Shown here in pieces: positions 1 to 9,749 of a stretch of 64,000 bases of DNA; within the stretch, counting starts at the first letter, position 1, and each line of letters starts with the position of its first letter. Source of the stretch: Bacteroidota bacterium. GTDB lineage: Bacteria > Bacteroidota > Ignavibacteria > Ignavibacteriales > Ignavibacteriaceae. The notes under the pieces were generated by a model that saw only the letters and a list, made by a program, of their open reading frames with translations, did not search any database and was not told the origin of the DNA. The stretch is from the NCBI GenBank assembly GCA_021777835.1, contig JAJYDC010000001.1, positions 62,001 through 126,000 on the forward strand. Direction: 5' to 3'. A program made the position numbers and the translations under genes.

Positions 1-2
1 AC

Positions 3-404
3 GAGTTAACTGTTTATGAAAATGTTGAGCTTCCTCTTCTTTACCTTGGCATTTCTTCAAATGAAAGAAATAAAATGGTTACAAATGTATTGGAAAGAAT
101 GCAGATAATGCACCGCAAAGACCATTTCCCGCAGCAACTTTCAGGTGGGCAGCAGCAGCGTGTTGCCGTTTCGAGAGCAGTTGTTGCAAAACCTAAATTA
201 ATTCTTGCTGATGAACCTACCGGAAATCTTGATTCTGCAAACGGCGAAGAAGTAATGAACATTTTAACTCAGCTTAACGAAGAGGGAACTACCATCGTTA
301 TGGTGACCCACTCACCACATGATTCGGAGTTCGCTCATCGCATTATACATCTTTTTGACGGTCACGTAGTAACTGAAAATTACAAGGAAAAATTTCATGT
401 TTAA
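3..404 (+). CDS. ABC transporter ATP-binding protein, LolD/MacB type (5' end outside window)
   Basis: The reading frame is open from base 3, so the start and the Walker A motif lie upstream of the window. Visible are the Q-loop-side segment [14 protein letters not shown], the ABC signature LSGGQQQRV, Walker [14 protein letters not shown] and the switch histidine in VMVTHS. These are typical of the LolD/MacB/FtsE branch, which powers mechanotransmission-type exporters rather than classic importers. The two FtsX-fold permeases directly downstream on the same strand are its probable partners. The first ATG inside the window (75) is internal to the domain, not a start. Confidence 0.93.
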   Translation, partial: ELTVYENVELPLLYLGISSNERNKMVTNVLERMQIMHRKDHFPQQLSGGQQQRVAVSRAVVAKPKLILADEPTGNLDSANGEEVMNILTQLNEEGTTIVMVTHSPHDSEFAHRIIHLFDGHVVTENYKEKFHV

Positions 405-486
405 GAATCTTTGTGCCTAAGCGTCTCTGGGTATGACAACATCAGCATAAAGGTGCATACGGAAAATACATTAAAAGGGTATAATA

Positions 487-2889
487 ATGTTAAAAAATAA
501 TATACGCATCGCAATTAGAAACTTGAGGAAGTATAAAGCTTTTTCATTCATAAATATTATCGGACTTGCAGTCGGAGTGGCATGTGTTGTGCTCATTCTG
601 CTTTATGTGCTTGATGATTTGAGCTATGAGAATTTTAACCGCAACGCAGGTCGAATCTATAGAGTATATTCTAGTGCAAGAATTGAAGGAGGGGAAATGA
701 AAATGGCAGTTACTCCTCCTCCTCTTGGTGCTACTCTTGTGCGGGAGTTTCCTGAAGTTAAACAATACACTAGAGTTATGCCGACTGCCAATATGCTTAT
801 CCGATATAAAAACAATGTTTTCAACGAAACTAGATTTTTCTGGGCTGATTCAACATTGTTTGATGTTTTTACTATGTCATTTATCAAAGGAAATCCCCGT
901 ACTGCTTTAAATGAGCCCCATACAGTCATACTTACTGAATCACTGGCTAAAAAATATTTCGGTAATGAAGATCCGATTGATCAAGTTATGAACTTTGAGG
1001 ACGGTACTCCGTATACGGTTAAGGGTGTAATTAAAGACTGTCCTGTAAACTCTCATTTCCATTACGATATGTTTGCATCAATGGCGAGTATTGATGTAAG
1101 CAAAGCTAACTTTTGGCTTAATGATATTTTTTATACTTATATAGTTCTTAAAAAGGGAGCTTCACCAACCGTGCTGGAGGCCAAATTTCCTGAATTAATT
1201 AAAAAATATGCTGGACCTCAATTGTATCAGGCTTTGGGCATTACTATGGATGATTGGAGGAAAAAAGGTTACGCGTACGGAATGCATCTGCAGTCTTTAA
1301 ATTCCATCCACCTGTACTCTCATCTTGAAAACGAGATGGAGCCAAACAGTGATATTAAATACGTATATATTTTCTCGGTGATTGCAATATTTATTTTATT
1401 GATTGCGTGCATAAATTTTATGAACCTTGCAACAGCACGCTCAGTAATGCGCTCAAAGGAAGTAGGCGTGAGGAAAGTCCTTGGCTCAAATAGAGCGCAG
1501 CTTATTATACAGTTTCTTCTTGAATCAATTATGCTCACGTTTTTTTCTATTATGCTAGCTATAGTGTTGGTAGAAATTTGTCTGCCTTATTTTAGTGATT
1601 TGTCAGGAAAGCAATTGCATTCCGCATACTTCAATAATCTATTTACGATACCTTCATTAATTCTTACAGTATTAATTGTAGGAATAATTGCAGGTAGCTA
1701 CCCTGCATTTTTCCTTTCATCGTTTCGGCCCGTTAAAGTATTAAAAGGAAAAGCTATAGCTGAAAAAGGAAGTTGGTTTAGAAGCGGTTTAGTCGTTTTT
1801 CAATTCTCAATTTCGATTATTCTTTTCATCGGAACATTTATTATAGACAATCAATTGAATTATATCCAGAAAGCAAAATTGGGGTTTAACAAAGAACAAG
1901 TTCTAGTTGTAAAGAGAGCATGGGCTCTTGAGAATCATGCACAAACATTTAAGGAAGCACTGCTCAAGAATCACAATATAATAAATGCTTCCTGCACAAA
2001 TGATCTTCCTGGTCAAATATACAGCCAAACTCTTTTCAAGCCTGAAAATGCTTCGTCCTCTCAGCAATATCTTCTTGCAACAATGTTTTCTGATTATGAT
2101 TTTATAAAAACATTGGACATAAAATTGGCAAGCGGAAGATATTTTTCAAAGAAGTATCCATCCGATAGCCTTGCTGTTGTGTTAAATCAAAAAGCTGTTC
2201 AAATGTTAGATATAAAAGACCCTATTGGAAAGAGATTGTCTTTTTCAGGGTCGAATATTTCATATCAAATAATAGGAATTGTTAAAGACTTTAACTTTGA
2301 ATCACTTCATCAAAGTATTAGACCGTTGGTTTTATTGTTAAATAGAGGGCAATCTTCATATATGCCAATAAAGATCAGCTCTAAAAATATTAGTGAATCC
2401 GTTTCGTTTATTAAAAATGAATGGAAAAGGTTTGTCCCGAATAAACCTTTTGAATACTTCTTCCTTGATGATGAATTTAGCAAACTATATTTATCAGAGC
2501 AAAAGACTAGCGAAATATTTACGGCATTTTCGGTGCTTGCAATATTTATTGCAAGTCTAGGCTTGTTCGGCTTGGCTGCATTCACTGCCGAAAGAAGAAC
2601 AAAAGAAATCGGAATACGAAAAGCTTTAGGTGCCTCTATATCCAATATAATTTTACTACTATCAAAAGAATTTACAAAATGTGTTTTAATTGCTAATGTA
2701 ATAGCGTGGCCGGTTGCCTATTATTTTATGAATAATTGGCTGAAGGATTTTGCCTATAGAATACATATAAGCTTATGGACATTTATTCTTGCGGGGTGTC
2801 TAGCATTAATAATAGCATTATTGACAGTAACGCTGCATGCAATTAAAGCCGCAATGGCAAATCCAATTAAATCATTGAGATACGAATGA
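487..2889 (+). CDS. MacB/FtsX-family ABC transporter permease (first of tandem pair)
   Basis: 800 residues. An N-terminal membrane span (about residues 20-42) is followed by a MacB-type extracytoplasmic domain (about 45-240). Three spans then surround the FtsX core, with the motif ARSVMRSKEVGVRKVLGS near 317-335. A second extracytoplasmic domain and a second FtsX core follow, with AERRTKEIGIRKALGAS near 700. This duplicated layout is the usual Bacteroidota form of the family. Such permeases move lipoproteins, peptides or drugs, or transmit signals across the envelope; the substrate cannot be read from sequence. It starts 82 nt after the ATPase stop and ends 22 nt before its paralogue. Confidence 0.93.
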   Translation: MLKNNIRIAIRNLRKYKAFSFINIIGLAVGVACVVLILLYVLDDLSYENFNRNAGRIYRVYSSARIEGGEMKMAVTPPPLGATLVREFPEVKQYTRVMPTANMLIRYKNNVFNETRFFWADSTLFDVFTMSFIKGNPRTALNEPHTVILTESLAKKYFGNEDPIDQVMNFEDGTPYTVKGVIKDCPVNSHFHYDMFASMASIDVSKANFWLNDIFYTYIVLKKGASPTVLEAKFPELIKKYAGPQLYQALGITMDDWRKKGYAYGMHLQSLNSIHLYSHLENEMEPNSDIKYVYIFSVIAIFILLIACINFMNLATARSVMRSKEVGVRKVLGSNRAQLIIQFLLESIMLTFFSIMLAIVLVEICLPYFSDLSGKQLHSAYFNNLFTIPSLILTVLIVGIIAGSYPAFFLSSFRPVKVLKGKAIAEKGSWFRSGLVVFQFSISIILFIGTFIIDNQLNYIQKAKLGFNKEQVLVVKRAWALENHAQTFKEALLKNHNIINASCTNDLPGQIYSQTLFKPENASSSQQYLLATMFSDYDFIKTLDIKLASGRYFSKKYPSDSLAVVLNQKAVQMLDIKDPIGKRLSFSGSNISYQIIGIVKDFNFESLHQSIRPLVLLLNRGQSSYMPIKISSKNISESVSFIKNEWKRFVPNKPFEYFFLDDEFSKLYLSEQKTSEIFTAFSVLAIFIASLGLFGLAAFTAERRTKEIGIRKALGASISNIILLLSKEFTKCVLIANVIAWPVAYYFMNNWLKDFAYRIHISLWTFILAGCLALIIALLTVTLHAIKAAMANPIKSLRYE

Positions 2890-2911
2890 AAAATGGAAAA
2901 TCGGAGAAGTT

Positions 2912-5329
2912 ATGTTTATAAATTATATTAAAGTAGCAATTAGAAATATTATGAAGAATAAAGTATATTCTTTTATTAATATACTGGGCCTAGCCGTAGG
3001 AATTGCCTGTTGCATCGCAATATTACTTTATGTGCGCGATGAATTAAGCTATGATAAATTCAATACTAACGGAAACCAAATTTACCGATTGTGCATAAAC
3101 GTTAAAGTGGGCAACACCGAAGCTCACAGCCCCAAAAGTCCTCCTCTCATGGGAGCCGCACTACTTCATGATATACCGGAAGTTTTAAGTTTTACACGTA
3201 TCCGGAATTTCGGATACCCTGTACTAAGATATAAAGACAAAACTTTCAGCGAAGAAAGGTTTTTTGATGTTGACTCAACCTTTTTTAATATATTCACTGT
3301 TAAATTTTTAGAAGGAGATCCTAAAGTAGCCTTGACACAACCATATAACGTTGTAATAACCGAGTCAATGGCAAAAAAATATTTCGGTAATGAAGACCCC
3401 ATGGGAAAAATACTTAACGCAGATCACAAAAATGACTGGATAGTTACCGGAGTTGTGCAAGATGTACCTAAAAATTCTCATTTCCATTATGATTTCCTAG
3501 GCTCCCTTACAAGCAGTGCCGATAGCAGAAGTACCTCCTGGCTGAGCAATAATTATTATACGTATTTACTTATCCGGAAAGGAACAGATACTGAAGTCCT
3601 TCAGAAAAAGATAAATTCGGATATTCTAAAATATATAAGCCCTCAAATAAGTGCGATAACAGGAGCGACTCTCAATCAGTTACGAAAACAGGGTGATAAA
3701 TATGAATTCTTTATTCAACCGCTGTATTCTATTCATCTTTTTTCACATCTTGACTATGAGTTTGAATCAAACAGTGATATAAGCTATATATATATCTTTT
3801 CAATAATTGCTGCAGTAATTTTACTTATAGCTTGCATAAATTTTGTGAATCTGGAAACTGCAAGATCTGAAAAGAGAGCAAAGGAAGTAGGGATAAGAAA
3901 AACTCTTGGCTCAAATCGATCGCAAATTATTGGCCAGTTTATTGCAGAAGCTGTTTTGATGAGCATGCTTGCAGTACTGCTTGCAGTTGTTTTAGATGAA
4001 ATATTCCTTCCTCTGTTCAACAATATTGCAGGAAAGGAAATGAGTTCCGGAATTTTTGAAAATATATATTCTATCCCTTTGTTAATAATCTTTTCTATTT
4101 TTGTCGGTATTATGGCTGGAAGCTATCCCGCATTTTATCTTTCATCTTTCCAGCCAGTAAAAGTATTAAAAAGTGAATTAAGAAGAGGAAATAGGAAATC
4201 GGTTTTAAGAAGCGGTTTGGTGATATTCCAATTTGCAGTATCTATTGCTTTATTTATAGGTACATTCATAATAAATAATCAACTAAAATACATTCAAACT
4301 AAGAATCTCGGTTTTAACAAGGAACAAGTAATCATTATTAGCAAAACAGATGATTTAGGAAGTCAGATTCAATCATTTGAAAAAGGTTTATTGACTAACC
4401 CGGATGTGCTTAAAGTAAGTAACTCATCCGCAATTCCAGGCAACCAGGGTGGCGATTCCGGGTGCAGTCTTAAAGATACCCCGGGTAATCAACTGCAGGA
4501 TGCAAGGATAATGACATGTGATGAAAACTTTGCTGGAACCTACAAATTGAAAATGAAGCAAGGACGGTTCTTTTCAGATGAGCATCCATCGGATACAGCA
4601 GCCATCGTTGTTAATGAAGCTCTTACTAAAGCTTTTGGGGTAAAGAATATTGTCGGTAAATATCTTGTATTCCCGGGTGACGTTCAGACCTTCACTTATC
4701 AAATTATAGGAGTAGTAAAGAATTTCAATTATGAGTCTTTGCATAAGGAAATTCGTCCGCTCGTAATACGTTTATACCCCGATAAAGGATTTGGTCAGTT
4801 TGTTTCGGTTAGGATTGCTCCAAATAATTATAAGAATACTATTTCTTTTCTCGAAACTACCTGGAAAAGGTACGCTGGAAATGAAGCATTTGAATATAAT
4901 TTTTTGGACAAAGACTTGGCAAATTTATATCTAAATGAACAACGTACAAGCAATATTGCTACTATTTTTTCTATACTTGCAATATTTATTGCTTGCCTTG
5001 GTCTGTTAGGTCTAGCTGCTTTTGTTACGGAACAAAGGACAAAAGAAATAGGTATAAGGAAATCATTAGGTGCATCAGTTCCGGAGATTGTTATTCTTCT
5101 TTCAAAGGAATTTACCAAATGGGTCCTTATTGCAAATGCAATAGCATGGCCTCTTGCCTATTTTATCATGAATAATTGGCTTAGGAATTTTGCATACAGA
5201 ATAAATCTTACTCCATGGGTTTTCATTGTGTCCGGTATTTTAGCACTTTTGATTGCATTATTAACAGTTAGCATTCATGCTATTAGAGCAGCAACGGCTA
5301 ATCCAATTCTGTCATTAAGGTACGAATGA
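2912..5329 (+). CDS. MacB/FtsX-family ABC transporter permease (second of tandem pair)
   Basis: 805 residues, with the same architecture as the preceding gene and clear full-length similarity. Shared features include the N-terminal NILGLAVGIACC-type span, AKEVGIRKTLGS in the first FtsX core and TKEIGIRKSLGAS in the second, and both proteins end in NPI.SLRYE. It is therefore a tandem duplicate that has diverged mainly in the extracytoplasmic domains. A single upstream ATPase probably serves a heterodimer of the two permeases (inference). No membrane-fusion protein or TolC gene is visible in the window, though one could lie before base 1. Confidence 0.93.
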   Translation: MFINYIKVAIRNIMKNKVYSFINILGLAVGIACCIAILLYVRDELSYDKFNTNGNQIYRLCINVKVGNTEAHSPKSPPLMGAALLHDIPEVLSFTRIRNFGYPVLRYKDKTFSEERFFDVDSTFFNIFTVKFLEGDPKVALTQPYNVVITESMAKKYFGNEDPMGKILNADHKNDWIVTGVVQDVPKNSHFHYDFLGSLTSSADSRSTSWLSNNYYTYLLIRKGTDTEVLQKKINSDILKYISPQISAITGATLNQLRKQGDKYEFFIQPLYSIHLFSHLDYEFESNSDISYIYIFSIIAAVILLIACINFVNLETARSEKRAKEVGIRKTLGSNRSQIIGQFIAEAVLMSMLAVLLAVVLDEIFLPLFNNIAGKEMSSGIFENIYSIPLLIIFSIFVGIMAGSYPAFYLSSFQPVKVLKSELRRGNRKSVLRSGLVIFQFAVSIALFIGTFIINNQLKYIQTKNLGFNKEQVIIISKTDDLGSQIQSFEKGLLTNPDVLKVSNSSAIPGNQGGDSGCSLKDTPGNQLQDARIMTCDENFAGTYKLKMKQGRFFSDEHPSDTAAIVVNEALTKAFGVKNIVGKYLVFPGDVQTFTYQIIGVVKNFNYESLHKEIRPLVIRLYPDKGFGQFVSVRIAPNNYKNTISFLETTWKRYAGNEAFEYNFLDKDLANLYLNEQRTSNIATIFSILAIFIACLGLLGLAAFVTEQRTKEIGIRKSLGASVPEIVILLSKEFTKWVLIANAIAWPLAYFIMNNWLRNFAYRINLTPWVFIVSGILALLIALLTVSIHAIRAATANPILSLRYE

Positions 5330-5450
5330 GATAGCGGTCAACATTATTCAAAAGCTGATCGCTAATAAGAAAGGGCGTGGTAAGATCATTTATTTTAATA
5401 AATTCAGAATTACAGTATTATTAAATTTAATACTTACTGTAGTCTTTATA

Positions 5451-6788
5451 TTGGGTGGGATTTTTGTATTGTACAATTATAACATGAAGGTTACTTCACT
5501 GTTATTTTTTGCTGCTGGTCTGTATAGTTTAATCTCTCTATTCAAATATATCGATAGAATAAGCCGCGACCTAAAACGATTTATGTCATCATTAAAATAT
5601 TCCGATTTCAATCAAACTTATTTATTTAAGAATTTCGGTTCTATGTATACCGAGCTTTACAAATCCATAGCTAACACTTATAACGAACTTTCTTCTAATC
5701 GGATTATGGCGGAAGAGAATCTGCAGTATCTAAATACGCTTATCCAGCAAATACCTTCCGGTATCATATCCTTTAAAGAAAATGGAGCAGTAGAGCTTAT
5801 AAATGAAGCTGCAAAAAATATCTTAGGAGTAGAAAGCCTTACAAACATAAATTCATTAAAAGTGAATAAAGAATACATTAAATCCCTTTTAGATAACTCA
5901 GAGATAGGGGAGGAAAAAATAATAAAATATGGTCTAGGTAATAAGGGGAAGAATATTTCTGTTTTCAAGTCCAACTTCAAATTAAGAAATAATCTTTATA
6001 CTCTTATCACATTAAAAGACATGGAGAATGAACTTGAGAAAGAGCGTTTAGAAAATGAATTGCATATTGCTCAAAACGTTCAAACTAGCTTACTACCCAA
6101 AGAAATACCCTCATTTAATAATTATGATATATCTGTCTTATTTAAACCTGCTAAAAGAGTCGGCGGAGACTTTTATGACTTCTTTGATCTTGGCAATAAT
6201 AAACTTGGAATAATTATAGGAGATGTTTCGGGGAAGGGACTTGGCGCTGCAATTTATACGACGCTCTTAAAAGGAATATTTCAAACGCTTGCCTTTGAAT
6301 ATTCCTCGACAGTTGAACTTCTTATAAAAGCTAATTCGCTTCTTTATCAAATGCTTGACAAGAAATCTTTTATTACCGCTATTTATGCAGTCCTTGATAC
6401 GTCTACTAATAAACTCGTGTTTTCACGAGCGGGTCATGAACCATTGATTGTTTATGAAATGAAAGAGTCGGGCTTTAGAACTTATAAGCAAAAAGGTCTG
6501 GGGCTTGGCTTGGAGAAAGGGGAGGTATTAAAATCTAACCTAATAGAACAAATGGTTCAAATAAATACAAATGATATAATATTGTTTTATACAGATGGTT
6601 TGGTCGACCTAAAGAATTATTCCGGTGAGGAAGACTCACTTGAAAATATTAAGAGAATTATATCCGCTAATCATGCACATAATACAAAAGAAATTCTGCT
6701 GATATTGGAAAATGAAATAAATAATTATTTACAAAACTTCGAACAATATGATGATATTACCGCTCTTCTGATTAAAAAGAAATCATGA
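5451..6788 (+). CDS. Membrane-bound PAS-like/SpoIIE (PP2C) protein phosphatase
   Basis: The C-terminal half is a SpoIIE/RsbU-type PP2C phosphatase: VGGDFYDFF, IIGDVSGKGLGAA, FSRAGHEP, FYTDGLVDL and DDITALLIKK carry the metal-binding aspartates. Before it is a PAS-like segment (LIQQIPSGIISFKENG) resembling NtrY-type sensors, and at the front a hydrophobic membrane region. The listed TTG start cuts into the first hydrophobic helix, and the frame stays open without a stop back to the end of the previous gene. Real translation may begin upstream at a non-ATG codon, for example around 5385-5391 after AAGGGCGTGG. Expected role: dephosphorylating an anti-anti-sigma factor or Ser/Thr-phosphorylated proteins. 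It sits next to the large kinase array, but on the opposite strand. Confidence 0.85.
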   Translation: MGGIFVLYNYNMKVTSLLFFAAGLYSLISLFKYIDRISRDLKRFMSSLKYSDFNQTYLFKNFGSMYTELYKSIANTYNELSSNRIMAEENLQYLNTLIQQIPSGIISFKENGAVELINEAAKNILGVESLTNINSLKVNKEYIKSLLDNSEIGEEKIIKYGLGNKGKNISVFKSNFKLRNNLYTLITLKDMENELEKERLENELHIAQNVQTSLLPKEIPSFNNYDISVLFKPAKRVGGDFYDFFDLGNNKLGIIIGDVSGKGLGAAIYTTLLKGIFQTLAFEYSSTVELLIKANSLLYQMLDKKSFITAIYAVLDTSTNKLVFSRAGHEPLIVYEMKESGFRTYKQKGLGLGLEKGEVLKSNLIEQMVQINTNDIILFYTDGLVDLKNYSGEEDSLENIKRIISANHAHNTKEILLILENEINNYLQNFEQYDDITALLIKKKS

Positions 6789-6865
6789 ACTTATATACTT
6801 TTTTGAGATCACACGAAGTTGTCTGCCCCTTCCTCAGTAATAAATGTACACACAATATTATTCCA

Positions 6866-7204
6866 CTAATTTTGGTTGTAATTATGGAAAATAAATATCT
6901 TTTTAATTCTACTTGTAACTAAATTGTTACCAAATTCAAGAAAAAGGTTTCGTGCCGCTATAATATCAGTCTTAATTACGCTTCCGCCCCAAGTACATCC
7001 TTTAATTGTAATTCTAAGCGGAGAAAGATTATTATAATCAAACCAGCCGCCTGAAACTAGATATGTTCCGTCAATATCTACTTTTATTGTGTAAATTGAA
7101 TTGTGCGTCTTTAATACAACTTGATCACCAGTTTTCAATTGATCTTTTTTAATTTCATCAAGATAGTCGCTTTGACATATTATATTGTTCAATTCAAAAT
7201 TCAT
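6866..7204 (-). CDS. Small conserved-looking protein of unknown function
   Basis: 112 residues with no signal peptide or membrane span. The centre is rich in beta-type sequence: GDQVVLKTHNSIYTIKV, GTYLVSGGWFD, then ITIKGCTWGGSVIKTDIIAA and LEFGNNLVTS. The compact Gly/Trp/Cys-rich motif GCTWGGS suggests a folded, selected protein rather than a chance ORF. I have the impression of related short bacterial hypotheticals but cannot name a family. It is convergent with the phosphatase gene (77 nt between stops). A weak purine-rich AAAGGACTATT precedes the ATG. Confidence 0.7.
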   Translation of the reverse strand: MNFELNNIICQSDYLDEIKKDQLKTGDQVVLKTHNSIYTIKVDIDGTYLVSGGWFDYNNLSPLRITIKGCTWGGSVIKTDIIAARNLFLEFGNNLVTSRIKKIFIFHNYNQN

Positions 7205-7536
7205 AATAATAGTCCTTTCTATTCAGATTCACTTTAGCAGCTGAATTATGTATAAATTCATATTTAATCCATTGCTAAATTATTTCCTATTAGCAGTCTT
7301 TGTACATTATTTAATTATCTTTTGTCGAATATAATCTATTTCAAACTATCATTTGATGTATTCTACATACCGAATAAATTATTATCCTGTAAACTGAATA
7401 TAAATATAAATATAAATGATCCTAATCCATCCGTTAAAGCACCGTGTCTGTTTTTGGGCGATATTTTCTATATCTAGTTTCCGTTATTAAGCTATATATC
7501 ATACAAGTGGAATACTCTAGTCGAAATTCACATATC
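7205..7536. other. Intergenic region, AT-rich
   Basis: 332 nt between the small protein's start and the stop of the last kinase gene. It holds a short tandem run of the unit AATATA (about 7396-7421) and otherwise featureless AT-rich sequence. I see no hairpin with a T-tract, no kinase remnant and no clear promoter. Confidence 0.5.
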
Positions 7537-9672
7537 CTATTTATTTTTCATCAGTTCTAAATATCCTGGCTCATTTTTTATATTTTCAAGATCAGGATCT
7601 CTTTTTATCCATTCAAAATTTGCAAACCCGGCAGCTATAATTCTGTTTAAGACATCGATTGCCTCCTTTTTCTCATCCATCCTTGAATACATGCATGCCG
7701 CATTATATTGCATAACATTATCATCGGGACTTAAATCCAGTGCAACATTGATCTCTTCTTTTGCAATTTCCTTTTTGCCTCCTAATAATAATTGTTGTGC
7801 ATAAAAAATATGAGCCCTCGAATCTTCAGGTATTTTATTTAAATATTTAGGGAAAAAATCTAGCGCAGACTGCACTAATTCATCATGCTTTTGCCTTTCA
7901 CCCAGACGCTCGTATATCATCCTTAAATCACTGAAGGCTGTATAGAAATCTGGATTTAATTCGAGTACTTTTTTAAATGGCTGAACTGCTTCTGAAATTC
8001 TGTCAGTCGTAAAATATATTCTACCTAATATCCAATAACCGAAAAAATTGTTAGGATCTAATTCAAGAGATTTATTTACAGCGGTTAATGCTTCATCAAT
8101 AGATGATTTATAAAAATAGGCTAACGCAAGAGCAGCGTAAGCCTCAGAAAGTGTTGAGTCGTACATAATCGCTTTTAAACTTAATTCCAACGCTTTTTCA
8201 AGCCATTCATCTTTTCTATCGAAGTAAGCATACTTTATCGCGTAAGCTTCTGCTAGACCTGCATAAGCTTCGGCATAGCGTGAGTCGAGAGAAATAGCTT
8301 TGTCAAAAAATTGTATTGCAAACTGAATATTATTTTTTGTCTGAAGATAAAGATAATTTCTAGCCCGCAGGTTAAAATCGTAGGCTTCGGCATTTAATGT
8401 AGGGCGTTTAGTCAATTCTACTTTTTCAGTAGGCGTTAGTTTTACCATTAAAGCATCTACAATTTGCTTAGCTACTTTTTCTTGTATATCAAAAATATCA
8501 GAAAGCTTCCCTTTATAAGTTTCAGCCCAAAGCTGCTCATCACTATCAACGTCAATTAACTGTGCAGTAATTCTCAAATCATCATGAAATTTTCTTACGC
8601 TTCCTTCCATTATATATCTTGCGCCAAGCTCTTTCCCGATAGTTTGAATATCCTTTTTAGTGTCTTTATACTGCATTGAAGTAGTTCTTGAAATCACCCT
8701 CATTTCTTTAAGCCTTGATAAATTAGCAATAAGCTCTTCGGTTAAACCGTCTCCGAAATATTCGTTCTCTTTATCCGAACTTATATTATCGAAAGGTAAA
8801 ACGGCTATTGCTTTTCGTTTTTGAGTATTAGATGTTCTATCCATTTCTTCTTTTACCTCGCCAAGAGAGGTTAAGAGGCTGTCAATATTCTGATATCTAA
8901 AACCCAGATCTTTTGAAAGCATTTTCTTTACAATTAAATCTATTTGAATTGGGATTTTTCTGTCTAACAGGCTCGGTGCAGGCGGTTCCTCATTAACAAT
9001 TAGATATAATAATGCAGCTTCATGCTCTGCTTTAAATAAAGTTTCACCGGTTAACATCTCATAAAATACTACTCCAAGCGACCAAATATCGGATCTATGA
9101 TCTGCGGGTAAGCCCTGAGCTTGTTCGGGGGACATATAAGATAAAGTACCAAGCGAGGTGCCTGTCTTTGTCAAACCTGAGTTTCCCTGTAATTTAGCCA
9201 ATCCGAAGTCCATTATTTTTAGCTGACCGTCATTTGTAATCATTATATTTTCGCTCTTAATATCGCGATGAATAATGTTTTTATCATGAGCGGCTTTAAG
9301 TCCCTGCCCAATTTGGATTAACCATTCAGTAGCTTTGATATACGGAATTCCGGATCCTGATTTAATATTGTAAATGTATGATTTAAGAGTCTCTCCCTCA
9401 ATAAATTCCATTACTATAAACAATGATCCGTCTTGCTCATCAATTTCATAAATACTTAAAATATTCGGATGATTTAAAGCAGCGGCAGCTTTTGCCTCTT
9501 GAAGAAATCTTGATTTATTCTCAACAGAAGAGGCAAGATGCGGGGGTAAAAACTTTATTGCAACACTTCTTCCCAACTTCATATCCTCTGCTTTATAAAC
9601 CACACCCATTCCGCCTTCACCGATTTTATTTTTTATCTCGTAATGTGATATTGATTTACCAACTATGTTCAT
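7537..9672 (-). CDS. Ser/Thr protein kinase with COG5616 domain and TPRs (array member 8, last)
   Basis: Eukaryotic-like kinase domain (about 270 residues): glycine loop GEGGMGVVYKAED, VAIK lysine, HRDIKSEN catalytic loop, DFG and GTLSYMSPEQ activation segment, so it should be active. No membrane span follows. Instead there is a COG5616 (TolB N-terminal-like) domain, from IAVLPFDNISSDKENEYF to FDIQEKVAKQIVDAL, then TPRs to the end. A frame extension begins at a TTG (9690), but the ATG at 9672 has TTGAAGGG about 10 nt upstream and gives the N-terminus MNIVGKSISHY that matches the paralogues, so I chose it. Cytosolic sensor/scaffold kinase; targets unknown. The tail motif EWIKRDPDL is shared with array members 7 and 2. 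Confidence 0.93.
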   Translation of the reverse strand: MNIVGKSISHYEIKNKIGEGGMGVVYKAEDMKLGRSVAIKFLPPHLASSVENKSRFLQEAKAAAALNHPNILSIYEIDEQDGSLFIVMEFIEGETLKSYIYNIKSGSGIPYIKATEWLIQIGQGLKAAHDKNIIHRDIKSENIMITNDGQLKIMDFGLAKLQGNSGLTKTGTSLGTLSYMSPEQAQGLPADHRSDIWSLGVVFYEMLTGETLFKAEHEAALLYLIVNEEPPAPSLLDRKIPIQIDLIVKKMLSKDLGFRYQNIDSLLTSLGEVKEEMDRTSNTQKRKAIAVLPFDNISSDKENEYFGDGLTEELIANLSRLKEMRVISRTTSMQYKDTKKDIQTIGKELGARYIMEGSVRKFHDDLRITAQLIDVDSDEQLWAETYKGKLSDIFDIQEKVAKQIVDALMVKLTPTEKVELTKRPTLNAEAYDFNLRARNYLYLQTKNNIQFAIQFFDKAISLDSRYAEAYAGLAEAYAIKYAYFDRKDEWLEKALELSLKAIMYDSTLSEAYAALALAYFYKSSIDEALTAVNKSLELDPNNFFGYWILGRIYFTTDRISEAVQPFKKVLELNPDFYTAFSDLRMIYERLGERQKHDELVQSALDFFPKYLNKIPEDSRAHIFYAQQLLLGGKKEIAKEEINVALDLSPDDNVMQYNAACMYSRMDEKKEAIDVLNRIIAAGFANFEWIKRDPDLENIKNEPGYLELMKNK

Positions 9673-9749
9673 AATTGTTATACCCTTCAATATTTAGTTT
9701 AATGACAAGTACCGTAAGCAATATTCTTATATGCTTACTATTTAAAATT

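Noticed and set aside
7396-7421. AATATA tandem run as a possible CRISPR or satellite
   Set aside because: Only about four short units with no spacers; simple low-complexity sequence.
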